Shown here: piece by piece, positions 52,429 to 61,989 of the stretch | Numbering within the stretch: the stretch's first letter is position 1 | Layout: each line of letters opens with the position of its first letter | NCBI GenBank assembly: GCA_030538255.1 | Contig: JAUNUI010000018.1 | Location: 2,471-65,448 of the forward strand | Reading direction: 5' to 3' | DNA: 62,978 nt | DNA from: Pelistega sp. | GTDB lineage: Bacteria; Pseudomonadota; Gammaproteobacteria; Burkholderiales; Burkholderiaceae_B | Translations under genes and position numbers: made by a program | The notes under the pieces: model-generated | What the model saw: the letters and a program-made list of their open reading frames with translations, nothing else | Databases searched by the model: none | Told to the model about the DNA's origin: nothing

Positions 52429-53581
52429 GTCAGAGCAAGATCAGGGCGGAGAGCCCCCCTCAGAGGAACCTCCTCAACAGGAGCCACCGCAAGGGGAGGC
52501 TACGCCAGAGCTCGCAGCAACACCAAAACAATTGGAGATTCCTTTGCCTTTGCAACCAGGCCCTGTGTTAGTCGATGTACAAGGTTTAACGCTTGATGAA
52601 TCTGAGCGCGAACGCTTAAAGCACCCCTTAGTCGGTGGGGTAATTTTATTTTCGCGTAACTATCAGAGCCCTGAACAGTTACGGGCCTTAACCGATGAGA
52701 TTCGTGCTGCACGTTCAGGGCCTTTATTAATTAGCGTTGATCATGAGGGTGGGCGAGTACAACGCTTTAGAAATCAGGGTTTCACACCCTTGCCATCGAT
52801 GCAAGCCTTGGGGGAGTATTGGGATACGAACCCCTTATGGGCCATGCGTGCAGCGACGGAAATTGGCTTTGTATTAGCCTCAGAACTACGTGCTTGTGGG
52901 GTGGATTTTACCTTCGCGCCTGTCTTGGATTTGGATTATGGTGTGAGTACGGTTATTGGCACGCGTTCATTTCACCGCGACCCTCGTGTTGTGACGATGT
53001 TAGCGAGAGCCTTGATTCAAGGACTGGCCCAAGCTGGTATGGCAGCATGCGGCAAACACTTCCCTGGACATGGCTTTGTGGACGCTGATTCGCATATTGC
53101 GATTCCTGTCGATGAACGCGAGCTTGAAGAGATCATGGTTGAGGACGCCATGCCTTATGAATGGTTGAGCGATATGATTCTGCCTGCAGTCATGCCGGCA
53201 CATGTGATTTATCCTAAGGTGGACGAGAAGAATGCCGGCTTCTCAAAAATCTGGATTCAGAAGATTCTACGCCAACGCTTGAAATATAAGGGTATGGTGT
53301 TTTCTGATGACCTCACGATGGAAGGGGCGAGCGTGGCTGGTGATATTGTGGCCCGTGCGAATGCCGCGTTAAGTGCAGGTTGTGATATGGTGCTGGTCTG
53401 CAACCGTCCTGATTTAGCCGATCAACTATTGAATGGCTTAGATATAGAGCCTAAACCTGAGTCCACTCAGCGATTGCTGCGACTACTGCCCCACTATGTG
53501 TTTATGAATTGGGAACAATTACAAGCGGATGCCCGTTATCAAGATGCACGAGAATTTCAACATTCCCTCTTTTCTAAGTGA
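52358..53581 (+). CDS. nagZ: Beta-N-acetylhexosaminidase (NagZ)
   Basis: Cytoplasmic family GH3 enzyme of peptidoglycan recycling that removes GlcNAc from anhydromuropeptides. The fold begins near residue 66 ([12 protein letters not shown]); catalytic-loop K-H-F-P-G-H-G-x-V-x-x-D-S-H near 230 and nucleophile region S-D-D-L-T-M-E near 316 are intact. Residues about 20-57 are a Pro/Glu/Gln-rich acidic stretch not found in the family. The start overlaps acpS by 71 bases in a different frame; a TTG near residue 59 could be an alternative start that would drop this extension. Confidence 0.9.
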   Translation: MFPSPMNPIWSWLSLWSNKEDQPESEQDQGGEPPSEEPPQQEPPQGEATPELAATPKQLEIPLPLQPGPVLVDVQGLTLDESERERLKHPLVGGVILFSRNYQSPEQLRALTDEIRAARSGPLLISVDHEGGRVQRFRNQGFTPLPSMQALGEYWDTNPLWAMRAATEIGFVLASELRACGVDFTFAPVLDLDYGVSTVIGTRSFHRDPRVVTMLARALIQGLAQAGMAACGKHFPGHGFVDADSHIAIPVDERELEEIMVEDAMPYEWLSDMILPAVMPAHVIYPKVDEKNAGFSKIWIQKILRQRLKYKGMVFSDDLTMEGASVAGDIVARANAALSAGCDMVLVCNRPDLADQLLNGLDIEPKPESTQRLLRLLPHYVFMNWEQLQADARYQDAREFQHSLFSK

Positions 53582-55370
53582 ATTACCGCATCTGCCAGGT
53601 GTCTATAAACATATAGCCGAGAATGACGAGGTCTTATATGTAGGTAAGGCGCGTGACCTAAAAAAGCGCGTCAGTTCGTACTTTCAGAAAAATCTAAGTA
53701 GTCCACGCATAGCGCATATGGTGCAACGGGTAGTGCGGATTGAGGTGACGACGACGCGCTCTGAGGCTGAGGCCCTGATCTTAGAGAATAATTTAATCAA
53801 GACCTTACAACCGAAATACAATATTCTATTTCGGGATGATAAGTCGTATCCGTATTTAATGTTCTCGGCGCATGCGTATCCACGGATTGCCTATTATCGC
53901 GGTTCGACCAATAAGAAAGGGCATTTTTATGGACCTTTTCCGAACTCATATGCGGTGCGCGATTCAATTCAAATCTTGCAGAAAGTCTTTCGCTTAAGGA
54001 CCTGTGAAGACAGTGTCTTTAATAACCGTACGCGCCCCTGCTTATTGCATCAAATCAATCGTTGTTCTGCGCCTTGTGTAGAGAAAATTACACATAAAGC
54101 CTACCAAGAAGATATGCAGAATGCTTTGGACTTCTTGGATGGTCGTACTTCGCCTATCTTAAAAAATATTGAGCAAAAGATGCTGCATGCTTCGGATGCT
54201 TTGGATTTTGAACAAGCTGCTGTCTACCGCGACCAGATGCATTCTCTTGCGACGGTGATGCATAGCCAGACCATGGAAATGCACAATGCGGTCGATGCGG
54301 ACATTATCGTCGCTGTTTACCAAGGCGGTAAGTGTTGTATTAATCTAGCCATGGTAAGAGGGGGGCGGCATCTGGGTGATAAAGCCGTCTTTCCAACGCA
54401 GATTGATGGTGATAGTGAAAGTGAGATCCTCAGTGCTTATGTGGCTAGTCATTACTTAGAAAATCAATTACCGAGTCAATTGATCTTATCGCATCCCTTG
54501 AATGATAAGGACTTACTACCCTTGCTTATGCAAGAGCAGGACCGTAAGACACGCTTAATTTCACGCTTGAATGATACGCAGAAAGCTTGGTTAGATATGG
54601 CTCTGCAGAATGCCAGTCTTGCCTTAGCACGTGCCTTATCGGAGTCTGGTGCCAAAGCAGCACGCACCTTAGCCTTAGCGCAGTTGATGGGCTGGCCGAC
54701 GGATACAGAAAGTCTAGATGCGATATGGATTGAATGCTTTGATATCAGCCATACCGCAGGCGAAGCCACGCAAGCTTCCTGTGTGGTGTATCAACACCAT
54801 GATATGCAGTCTTCACGTTATCGACGCTTCAATATTGCAGGAATTAAGCCAGGTGATGATTATGCTGCTATGCGTCAAGTCTTGCAACGACGCTATGCGC
54901 GTGTCAGTGAAACGGAAGATATGGCAATGCCTGATATGGTGTTGATTGATGGTGGTAAGGGGCAGATTGAGGTGGCCCGCCAAGTTTTTGAAGAGTTTGG
55001 CCTGGACACTCGCTTAATTGTTGGCGTCGCTAAAGGGGAAGGGCGTAAAGTCGGTTTAGAAACCTTGGTCTTTACCGATGAACGAGAGCCGCTTGAGCTG
55101 GGGATTGGTTCTTCGGCCTTGCTCTTAATTGCTCAGATCCGTGATGAAGCGCATCGTTTTGCTATTACGGGGATGCGGGCCAAGCGTGCTAAACAGCGTA
55201 ATGTTTCTCGCCTTGAGGAGATTGAAGGCGTGGGGGCAAAACGACGTCAGAAGCTTTTAGCGCGTTTTGGTGGATTTTCTGGGGTCGCATCTGCTAGTAT
55301 TGATGACTTAAGGTCTGTGGATGGTATTTCACAGCAATTAGCTGAGAGGATATACGAATCTCTGCGTTGA
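53544..55370 (+). CDS. uvrC: Excinuclease ABC subunit C
   Basis: Makes both incisions in nucleotide excision repair. It has the GIY-YIG domain at the N terminus ([16 protein letters not shown]), a UVR motif near 205 ([11 protein letters not shown]), the RNase H-like catalytic domain (I-E-C-F-D-I-S-H-T near 395) and a C-terminal double helix-hairpin-helix. ATG 53544 gives 608 residues, in line with the family, and overlaps nagZ by 38 bases; the frame is open to 53529. Confidence 0.95.
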   Translation: MHENFNIPSFLSELPHLPGVYKHIAENDEVLYVGKARDLKKRVSSYFQKNLSSPRIAHMVQRVVRIEVTTTRSEAEALILENNLIKTLQPKYNILFRDDKSYPYLMFSAHAYPRIAYYRGSTNKKGHFYGPFPNSYAVRDSIQILQKVFRLRTCEDSVFNNRTRPCLLHQINRCSAPCVEKITHKAYQEDMQNALDFLDGRTSPILKNIEQKMLHASDALDFEQAAVYRDQMHSLATVMHSQTMEMHNAVDADIIVAVYQGGKCCINLAMVRGGRHLGDKAVFPTQIDGDSESEILSAYVASHYLENQLPSQLILSHPLNDKDLLPLLMQEQDRKTRLISRLNDTQKAWLDMALQNASLALARALSESGAKAARTLALAQLMGWPTDTESLDAIWIECFDISHTAGEATQASCVVYQHHDMQSSRYRRFNIAGIKPGDDYAAMRQVLQRRYARVSETEDMAMPDMVLIDGGKGQIEVARQVFEEFGLDTRLIVGVAKGEGRKVGLETLVFTDEREPLELGIGSSALLLIAQIRDEAHRFAITGMRAKRAKQRNVSRLEEIEGVGAKRRQKLLARFGGFSGVASASIDDLRSVDGISQQLAERIYESLR

Positions 55371-55383
55371 TAATAAAGGAACT

Positions 55384-55956
55384 ATGATGAACACTTTTAA
55401 TATTCCTATTGCACTAACATGGTTCCGTGTGGCGATGATTCCCTTACTGGTAGCCTTGTATTACCTACCAACCGACTGGATGGGGGTATCTGTGCGTGAC
55501 ACGATTGGGGCATTTGCTTTTATCTTCGCGGCGATTACTGACTGGTTAGATGGTTATTTAGCACGCCGCTGGAATCAAACCACGGCATTCGGTGCTTTCC
55601 TAGATCCCGTTGCCGATAAACTTATGGTCTGTGCTGCACTCTTGATCTTATTAGATTTGGGTCGAGTCGATTCATTCGTTGTCTTAATCATCATTGGCCG
55701 CGAAATTACCATTACGGCTTTGCGTGAGTGGATGGCCACCATTGGCGCACGAGATAGTGTCGCCGTCCATTGGTTAGGTAAATTCAAGACTGCAGCGCAG
55801 ATGAGTGCGATTCCTTGCTTACTGTTTGCACAGACTTACTATGGCATAGACTTTTACTTGATTGGTCAGGTATTGGTGTATATTGCTGCGGTTCTGACTA
55901 TCTGGTCAATGTGTTATTACTTGCATAAAGCCTGGCCTTTGCTTAAGGGTAAATAA
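55384..55956 (+). CDS. pgsA: CDP-diacylglycerol-glycerol-3-phosphate 3-phosphatidyltransferase
   Basis: First committed step of phosphatidylglycerol synthesis in the inner membrane. The CDP-alcohol phosphotransferase motif D-G-x2-A-R-x8-G-x3-D-x3-D is complete (D-G-Y-L-A-R-R through F-L-D-P-V-A-D-K). Four to six hydrophobic segments, 190 residues. AAAGGA precedes the double ATG; either could be the start. The tRNA genes that follow pgsA in many Burkholderiales are absent. Confidence 0.95.
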   Translation: MMNTFNIPIALTWFRVAMIPLLVALYYLPTDWMGVSVRDTIGAFAFIFAAITDWLDGYLARRWNQTTAFGAFLDPVADKLMVCAALLILLDLGRVDSFVVLIIIGREITITALREWMATIGARDSVAVHWLGKFKTAAQMSAIPCLLFAQTYYGIDFYLIGQVLVYIAAVLTIWSMCYYLHKAWPLLKGK

Positions 55957-56067
55957 TAGGTTTAAGGCTTAAGTTTAAGGCTGATAGAGGCGCGAAACTA
56001 AGCTTCTATTAAGGCGTTTATAAAGTTTACGTCTATAGTAAATGACGAAAAAACACGAGGAGTTTGT

Positions 56068-57303
56068 GTGTCAAATTCAATCAGTCAGGCCGCTAATGAG
56101 CCACAAGCCCAATTACCTCTAAAGCAAATTCTGATCTGTGGTGCCTTCATTGTCACCTTATCAATGGGCGTACGGCATGGCTTTGGTTTATGGCTAAGCC
56201 CCATTTCCACAGCGAATGGTTGGGACCGTGAGGTCTTCTCATTCGCTTTAGCATTGCAAAATCTAAGCTGGGGTGTTTTTGGTATCTTTGCGGGTATGTT
56301 AGCCGACCGCTTTGGTGCTTATCGCGTGATTATCGGTGGTGCGATTGCCTACTGCTTGGGCTTATTAGGCATGGCATTCAGTGAAACACCGCTGAGCTTT
56401 GCTTTAACGACAGGAGTCTTATTAGGTTTAGCGCAAGCTGGCACGACATATTCCATTATCTATGGTGTACTTGGTCGCAATATTGCGATTGAGCAGCGTT
56501 CGTGGGCCATGGGTGTCACAGCGGCGGCAGGTTCTTTTGGGCAGTTCTTTATGATGCCTGTTGAGAATCTCTTAATTAATTGGCTCGATTGGCAAAATGC
56601 CTTAGTCTTTTTAGCCATGACGACGCTCATTATTATCCTGTTAGCACGCGGCCTACGTGAGAAGCAACTGAGCCAGCAGGCGGTGATGCACGATCAGAGT
56701 ATTTTCCAAGCCATTAAAGAAGCTTTCACTTATCGTAGCTTCTGCTTATTAATGATTGGTTACTTTACCTGTGGTTTCCAAGTGGTTTTCATTGGCGTGC
56801 ACTTACCAAGCTATATTAAAGACTTCGGCATGCAAGCCGATGTGGCGAGTACCGCCTTGGCCTTAATTGGTTTATTTAATGTCTTTGGCACGTATATTAT
56901 CGGTGTACTAGGGCAGAGTTATCCTAAGCGCTATCTCTTAATGGGGATTTATGCCATTCGCGCAGTCGTTATCATCATATTTATTACGATGCCAATTAGC
57001 GTGTGGAGTGTCTATATCTTCGCCATTGCGATGGGAACATTATGGCTCTCTACCGTGCCACCGACGAATGCGATTGTGATACAGATCTTTGGGGTGCGCC
57101 ACTTTTCCATGCTAAGTGGTTTCGTGTTCTTTAGTCATCAGATCGGCGCCTTCTTAGGGGTGTGGCTAGGCGGGGTTATTTATGACCGCTATAACAACTA
57201 TGATATGATTTGGTATGTCGCTATCGCCTTAAGCATTGTATCGGTCTTGGTACATGTGCCGATGAAAGAGACGGCGATTGTGCGTCAGACAGCGGCAGCT
57301 TAA
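56068..57303 (+). CDS. Major facilitator superfamily transporter
   Basis: 411 residues, about 12 membrane segments, starting at GTG 56068 after GAGGAG. The A-D-R-F-G-A-Y-R loop 2-3 motif and the W-L-S-P-I-S near the N terminus resemble the monocarboxylate/oxalate-formate-type MFS branch. The substrate cannot be told from sequence. Its leader contains a repeated TTTAAGGCT. Confidence 0.85.
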   Translation: MSNSISQAANEPQAQLPLKQILICGAFIVTLSMGVRHGFGLWLSPISTANGWDREVFSFALALQNLSWGVFGIFAGMLADRFGAYRVIIGGAIAYCLGLLGMAFSETPLSFALTTGVLLGLAQAGTTYSIIYGVLGRNIAIEQRSWAMGVTAAAGSFGQFFMMPVENLLINWLDWQNALVFLAMTTLIIILLARGLREKQLSQQAVMHDQSIFQAIKEAFTYRSFCLLMIGYFTCGFQVVFIGVHLPSYIKDFGMQADVASTALALIGLFNVFGTYIIGVLGQSYPKRYLLMGIYAIRAVVIIIFITMPISVWSVYIFAIAMGTLWLSTVPPTNAIVIQIFGVRHFSMLSGFVFFSHQIGAFLGVWLGGVIYDRYNNYDMIWYVAIALSIVSVLVHVPMKETAIVRQTAAA

Positions 57304-57344
57304 TTCTATAGGTGTACAGAACCTCAATAAGGCAGAGTAATTTC

Positions 57345-57470
57345 ATGACTTTCGTAAAGAAATTCTTCTTGGGCGCAGTATTACTGCTGGCATTAGGGAC
57401 GATATTTATGCTTTATCGTGACCCTAGCTTTATGTTGGAAGTCGCTGACCAGGTGTGGAATTGTTTCTAA
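57345..57470 (+). CDS. Small membrane protein (41 residues)
   Basis: A 41-codon frame starting at ATG 57345, 41 bases after the MFS gene. It encodes a short basic N terminus (M-T-F-V-K-K-F-F), one membrane helix (L-G-A-V-L-L-L-A-L-G-T-I-F), then M-L-Y-R-D-P-S-F-M and a short tail ending N-C-F. The clean helix and composition make it a real small gene. Not assigned to a named family; function unknown. Confidence 0.6.
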   Translation: MTFVKKFFLGAVLLLALGTIFMLYRDPSFMLEVADQVWNCF

Positions 57471-57534
57471 GCGTTCAATCGTTGGGCAATGCAAAGCAAG
57501 GATATTGCTCTGCATATTTGCCGATTTGAGTGCG

Positions 57535-58656
57535 TTAAGGCAGGGTGACTTGATGTCCTTGTTGGCGTTGAATTTGCGCTAATTCACGTGCTAAGTCAGC
57601 AACCGAGGTGGCGTAAAAATAACTGCGATTATATTTGGTAATTGCAAAGAAATTCTTGGTGGCTGTACGGTACTGATGCTGGCCTCGTACATCATCTTTC
57701 AAATCAATAACGCCGATACCTTGACCTTGCTGCCAAGCTGCGCCTTGGGCAGTCGTTGTTGCACCTTGCTTCTGTAAGGTGCTCCATGAGGTACTGGCAT
57801 CTAAGCCACCATCAACTAAGCGGGCAGGATTAGCAGGCAAGCTGACTGGCGCGAAGATCGGTGTATTGTCTTGCCAGCCATGCTTAACAAGGAAATTGGC
57901 AACTGAGTAGATTGCGTCTTTACGGCTATTGCGTAGGTCAATCTTGCCACTCTTATCGGCATCAACGGCATAGTGCAAAATGCTAATAGGCATAAACTGA
58001 GGTAGACCTGAGGCACCGGCAAAAGAGCCCAATGCATTCTTACCATCAAAAAGCCCCTTGTGATCTAACTCAATTAAAGCGGCTAATTGGTTACGAAACA
58101 TCTGGCTCTTTTCAGGGCGGCTACTGTCAGGGTGATGGAAGCCTAAGCTGTATAGGGCATCAAGCACCTTAAAGCTGCCGAGTTGTTCGCCATACACAGT
58201 TTCAACACCAATAATACTGGCGATCACTGCTGCAGGCACACCATATTGACGCTCAGCTTGGGCCAGTTCTGTGCGGTTAGCATTCCAAAACTCAGTGCCC
58301 TTGCGGATACGGATAGGTTCAACAAAACGTCCGCGATACGTTGGCCAGTGGCGCTTGACTCGAGCGGTGGTTGTTGGGCTCATTAAACTAATAACACGCT
58401 CATTAATCTGAGCCTGATTAAGCATATCACGTACATAATTGGCAGGGATATTGTAGCGTTCAGAAACTTGTTGAATAAAAGTCTCAGGCTGTGCGCTCAA
58501 AGAGGAATTCTCTACCTGCCAACCAGTTTTGGGGGATGTTGAACTCGCTGCTGAGTTGGTTTGGCTAGTTGCTTTAGGTGTAACCGTGCTCGCACATGCG
58601 CTGAGCAATACACTAGCACTTACGAGCAGACAACTGGATAGAACATTAAGCTTCAC
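57535..58656 (-). CDS. mltB: Membrane-bound lytic murein transglycosylase B
   Basis: Lipoprotein that cleaves peptidoglycan to anhydromuropeptides. I chose GTG 58656 because GAGGAG lies 7 bases before it; the open frame begins at ATG 58671 but that ATG is inside the ribosome-binding site. The signal sequence ends in the lipobox L-L-S-A-C. The catalytic Glu is in I-G-V-E-T-V-Y-G near 150, with the family blocks G-S-F-A-G-A-S-G-L-P-Q-F-M-P and F-L-V-K-H-G-W. Products feed recycling by NagZ, encoded at 52358. Confidence 0.92.
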   Translation of the reverse strand: MKLNVLSSCLLVSASVLLSACASTVTPKATSQTNSAASSTSPKTGWQVENSSLSAQPETFIQQVSERYNIPANYVRDMLNQAQINERVISLMSPTTTARVKRHWPTYRGRFVEPIRIRKGTEFWNANRTELAQAERQYGVPAAVIASIIGVETVYGEQLGSFKVLDALYSLGFHHPDSSRPEKSQMFRNQLAALIELDHKGLFDGKNALGSFAGASGLPQFMPISILHYAVDADKSGKIDLRNSRKDAIYSVANFLVKHGWQDNTPIFAPVSLPANPARLVDGGLDASTSWSTLQKQGATTTAQGAAWQQGQGIGVIDLKDDVRGQHQYRTATKNFFAITKYNRSYFYATSVADLARELAQIQRQQGHQVTLP

Positions 58657-58666
58657 GAAAAAACTC

Positions 58667-58758
58667 CTCATTAAGTTTATACGGATAGATTGTACGGTCG
58701 CCTTGAGGCCTTATTGAATTTCCAAACTCATTAAGTTTATACGGATAGATTGTACCGT
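58667..58758 (-). repeat. 60-bp direct repeat at the mltB start
   Basis: CTCATTAAGTTTATACGGAT begins at 58667 and again at 58727, with ATAGATTGTAC continuing in both. The proximal copy contains the mltB ribosome-binding site and probably its -10 region. Confidence 0.85.
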
Positions 58759-58964
58759 TAAATTGTTGGCTAAACACAAAACATAATTCTTCAAGCGCTA
58801 CTTAAGCGGCTAAATTACCGTAATAAAACAATTTCTTACATAGGCAATACTACTCAAGGCAAAACTCCTTAAAGTCGTTTATGATAGAGATAAAAGAAGG
58901 TGAAAGCTACTCCATTTAAAGAGTGGTCTATTGCTTAAAGTATTAACGAAAATAAAGGAATAGC

Positions 58965-59891
58965 GTGGAGACATTATTTATTACGCATCCCACATGTCGC
59001 ATGCATAATATGCGCTCATGGCACCCTGAATCACCGCAACGATTAGATGCGATTAATGATCGTATGTTGGCGAGTGGTGTCGCTTATTATGTTCGTGAGC
59101 TTGAGGCCCCTAAGGCTAGTGTCGCGGATCTAGAACGTGTCCATAAACCTGATTACGTCTCTTTTATTCGGGATAATATCCCAGAGAGTGGTTACTTCAA
59201 TATTGATACTGAAGAGACATGCTTAAACCCACATACGTTTCAGGCAGCGTTACATGCTGCGGGTTCGGGCATCTTGGCGGTTGATGAGATTATGGCGGGC
59301 AAGGCTAAGAATGCATTTTGCTCGGTTCGTCCTCCTGGTCATCATGCGGAACCTGACCGTTCAACAGGCTTTTGCTTTTTTAATAATATGTGCGTCGCAG
59401 CAAGCTATGCTATTGAGAAATATGGGCTAGAGCGCATTGCCTTAATTGATTTTGATGTTCATCATGGTAATGGCACCGAGAAGATTTTTGAAAATCATCC
59501 GAATATTATGATGTTCAGTTTTTTTCAGCATCCGCTATTCCCACATTCAGGCACTGAGAACGTCGCCCAAAATATGGTGAATATCCCTGTACCTGCGTAT
59601 ACACGCATGAAGGTGATTGAGGAATTAGTTAAGGACCAATGGCTACCTAAGATGCGCGACTATAAACCGCAGCTAATTATGATTTCTGCAGGGTTTGATG
59701 CACATCGCGAAGACGATATGGGGCAGCTTGACTTAACTGAACGCGATTTTGCTTGGCTGACACAACAGTTAATGGATGTTGCTGATGAGTGTTGCGAAGG
59801 ACGCATTGTGAGTTTTCTTGAGGGCGGATATGAGTTGTCTGCCTTAGGGCGCAGTGCGGTCGAACATGTGAAGACCTTGGCAGGCATTTAG
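58965..59891 (+). CDS. Histone deacetylase-superfamily hydrolase
   Basis: 308-residue zinc deacetylase of the class II HDAC-like/acetoin-utilisation fold. It starts at GTG 58965 after AAAGGAAT. Zinc and catalytic residues are visible: R-P-P-G-H-H-A near residue 123, D-F-D-V-H-H-G-N-G-T near 162, and S-A-G-F-D-A-H near 242. Bacterial members act on acetylpolyamines or other acetylated small molecules and proteins; the substrate here is unknown. It precedes etfBA with its own 113-base gap. Confidence 0.9.
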   Translation: METLFITHPTCRMHNMRSWHPESPQRLDAINDRMLASGVAYYVRELEAPKASVADLERVHKPDYVSFIRDNIPESGYFNIDTEETCLNPHTFQAALHAAGSGILAVDEIMAGKAKNAFCSVRPPGHHAEPDRSTGFCFFNNMCVAASYAIEKYGLERIALIDFDVHHGNGTEKIFENHPNIMMFSFFQHPLFPHSGTENVAQNMVNIPVPAYTRMKVIEELVKDQWLPKMRDYKPQLIMISAGFDAHREDDMGQLDLTERDFAWLTQQLMDVADECCEGRIVSFLEGGYELSALGRSAVEHVKTLAGI

Positions 59892-59929
59892 TTCTGCTTA
59901 AGGGTGACTTAAGGAATAATTAGTTTATC

Positions 59930-59957
59930 TTGTATGCAAACATGTGTATGATAGAAT
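59930..59957 (+). promoter_or_regulatory. Putative etfBA promoter
   Basis: TTGTAT (59930-59935) and TAGAAT (59952-59957) with 16-base spacing, 48 bases before the etfB start. Confidence 0.45.
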
Positions 59958-60004
59958 ATTCTGTTTGCTTTATTATTTTATAATCCATTGTAGGAGATGA
60001 CTGG

Positions 60005-60754
60005 ATGAAGGTATTAGTACCTGTAAAGCGCGTTGTTGACTTTAACGTCAAAGTACGTGTGAAATCTGACAATACGGACGTTGATATCGCGACCGTAAAG
60101 ATGTCAATGAACCCATTTGATGAAATCGCCATCGAAGAAGCGACACGCCTGAAAGAGAAGGGCGTAGCAACTGAAGTTGTTGCCGTCTCTTGCGGTGTTG
60201 CACAATGCCAAGAAACGCTACGTACAGCGATGGCAATTGGTGCAGATCGTGGTGTACTCGTGCAAACAGATGCGCAGTTACAGCCTCTAGCTGTGGCTAA
60301 ATTGCTGAAAGCAGTTGCTGATAAAGAGCAACCTCAGCTGATCATCCTTGGTAAACAAGCAATTGACGATGACGCCAACCAAACAGGTCAGATGTTAGCA
60401 GCACTTTTAGGCTGGCCACAAGCGACTTTTGCTAACTCAATCGAAGTTTCAGCAGACAGCGTTAAAGTTGTGCGTGAAGTGGACGGCGGTCTAGAGACCG
60501 TGAATATCAAGCTCCCAGCTGTTGTTACAACTGACTTGCGCTTGAATGAACCACGTTATGTGACTCTTCCTAACATCATGAAAGCCAAGAAAAAACAATT
60601 AGACACCTTCTCTACAGATGATTTAGGTGTTGATGCAACTCCACGTCTATCTGTTCTGAAAGTGGTTGAGCCCGCTGCACGTAAAGCTGGTATCGTGGTG
60701 CCTGACGTGGCAAGCTTGGTTGACAAACTAAAAAATGAAGCAAAGGTGATTTAA
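60005..60754 (+). CDS. etfB: Electron transfer flavoprotein beta subunit
   Basis: 249 residues. ETF carries electrons from acyl-CoA dehydrogenases to ETF:ubiquinone oxidoreductase. Features are the N-terminal P-V-K-R-V-V-D-F, the [12 protein letters not shown] block near 37 and the AMP-binding/recognition segment with D-D-x-N-Q-T-G near 122. One base separates it from etfA. Confidence 0.95.
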   Translation: MKVLVPVKRVVDFNVKVRVKSDNTDVDIATVKMSMNPFDEIAIEEATRLKEKGVATEVVAVSCGVAQCQETLRTAMAIGADRGVLVQTDAQLQPLAVAKLLKAVADKEQPQLIILGKQAIDDDANQTGQMLAALLGWPQATFANSIEVSADSVKVVREVDGGLETVNIKLPAVVTTDLRLNEPRYVTLPNIMKAKKKQLDTFSTDDLGVDATPRLSVLKVVEPAARKAGIVVPDVASLVDKLKNEAKVI

Positions 60755-60755
60755 G

Positions 60756-61685
60756 ATGACAGTATTAGTAATTGCTGAACACGATAATGCTAGCGTTAAA
60801 GCAGCAACCTTGAATACAGTAGCTGCTGCTGCCAAATTCGGTACTGACGTACACGTATTAGTTGCGGGTAAAGATGTCTCTGCAGCGGCAGCGCAAGCCG
60901 CACAGATTGCGGGTGTGTCTAAAGTATTAGCTGCTGATGGTGATTCTTTAGCGGATCAATTAGCTGAGAACGTTGCAGAACAAGTTTTAGCGGTAGCTGG
61001 TGACTATTCTCACATTTTATTCCCAGCAACAGCCTCAGGTAAGAACGTAGCACCTCGTGTAGCGGCTAAATTAGACGTAGCCCAGATCTCTGAAATTACT
61101 GCCGTGATTGATGCCGATACATTTGAGCGCCCGATCTACGCAGGTAATGCCATCGCTACTGTTCAGAGCAGCGATGCGAAGAAAGTCTTAACTGTGCGTG
61201 CGACTGCATTTGATGCTGTTGCTAACACAGGTGGTAGCGCTGAAGTGGCGAATATTGATGCAGTCGCTGATAGTGGCTTGAGCAGCTTTGTTAGCCGTGA
61301 ACTTGTGAAGAGCGATCGCCCTGAGTTGACAGCTGCATCAGTGATTGTATCTGGTGGCCGTGGCTTAGGTAGCGCAGAGAATTTCCACTTATTAGATAAA
61401 TTAGCTGATAAACTTGGCGCTGCAGTAGGTGCTTCTCGTGCTGCTGTTGACGCAGGTTACGCCGCTAACGATCTTCAAGTTGGTCAAACCGGTAAAGTGG
61501 TTGCTCCTCAGCTTTATATCGCTGTTGGTATTTCTGGTGCGATTCAGCACTTGGCTGGTATGAAAGACTCTAAGGTTATTGTGGCTATCAATAAAGATGC
61601 TGAAGCCCCAATCTTTGGTGTTGCTGATTATGGCTTAGTGGCTGATTTGTTTACCGCAGTTCCTGAGTTAGAGCAAGCACTATAA
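60756..61685 (+). CDS. etfA: Electron transfer flavoprotein alpha subunit
   Basis: 309 residues with the alpha-subunit FAD-binding motif: S-G-G-R-G-L-G near 201, G-A-S-R-A-A-V-D-A-G-Y near 226, G-Q-T-G-K-V-V-A-P-Q-L-Y near 243 and I-G-V-S-type G-I-S-G-A-I-Q-H near 260. It forms the heterodimer with EtfB and would serve the acyl-CoA dehydrogenase at 42740. Two hairpins follow. Confidence 0.96.
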   Translation: MTVLVIAEHDNASVKAATLNTVAAAAKFGTDVHVLVAGKDVSAAAAQAAQIAGVSKVLAADGDSLADQLAENVAEQVLAVAGDYSHILFPATASGKNVAPRVAAKLDVAQISEITAVIDADTFERPIYAGNAIATVQSSDAKKVLTVRATAFDAVANTGGSAEVANIDAVADSGLSSFVSRELVKSDRPELTAASVIVSGGRGLGSAENFHLLDKLADKLGAAVGASRAAVDAGYAANDLQVGQTGKVVAPQLYIAVGISGAIQHLAGMKDSKVIVAINKDAEAPIFGVADYGLVADLFTAVPELEQAL

Positions 61686-61766
61686 GCTGACGACTGGACA
61701 TGAGCAGTGCATAGCTGCTTATGTCTCTTTCAGTTATCGCTTTGAGTTTAGCTTATGAGGTGCTCT

Positions 61767-61868
61767 AATGAAACGCATCTAGGTCCTCATTAAAGCAGAT
61801 GGGCGTGTAAATTATGCAAGGCATTCTCTCGTGCGCCAATGAGACATAGCTAGGTATTCATTAAAGCC
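61767..61868. repeat. Imperfect 71-bp repeat after etfA
   Basis: AATGAAACGCATCTAGGTCC and AATGAGACATAGCTAGGTAT, each followed by TCATTAAAGC, begin 71 bases apart (61767, 61838). Confidence 0.55.
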
Positions 61869-61874
61869 CAATTA

Positions 61875-61909
61875 AAAACCCATTATAGTTTATACCTATA
61901 ATGGGTTTT
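61875..61909. terminator. etfBA terminator
   Basis: AAAACCCATTATAG pairs perfectly with CTATAATGGGTTTT (14 bp) across a 7-base loop, followed by ATTTT. A-rich and T-rich flanks make it usable from both sides. Confidence 0.9.
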
Positions 61910-61945
61910 ATTTTGCTGTAATCGTTTTAGTGCATTTGCTAATTT

Positions 61946-61980
61946 AGAGCGCTTACTTTTAGTAAAGCAAGCGCTCTTTT
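61946..61980. terminator. Second terminator between convergent genes
   Basis: AGAGCGCTT (61946-61954) pairs with AAGCGCTCT (61969-61977) and is followed by TTTT; it ends 10 bases before the M48 lipoprotein stop and probably ends that minus-strand message too. Confidence 0.8.
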
Positions 61981-61989
61981 ACAGGGTTC

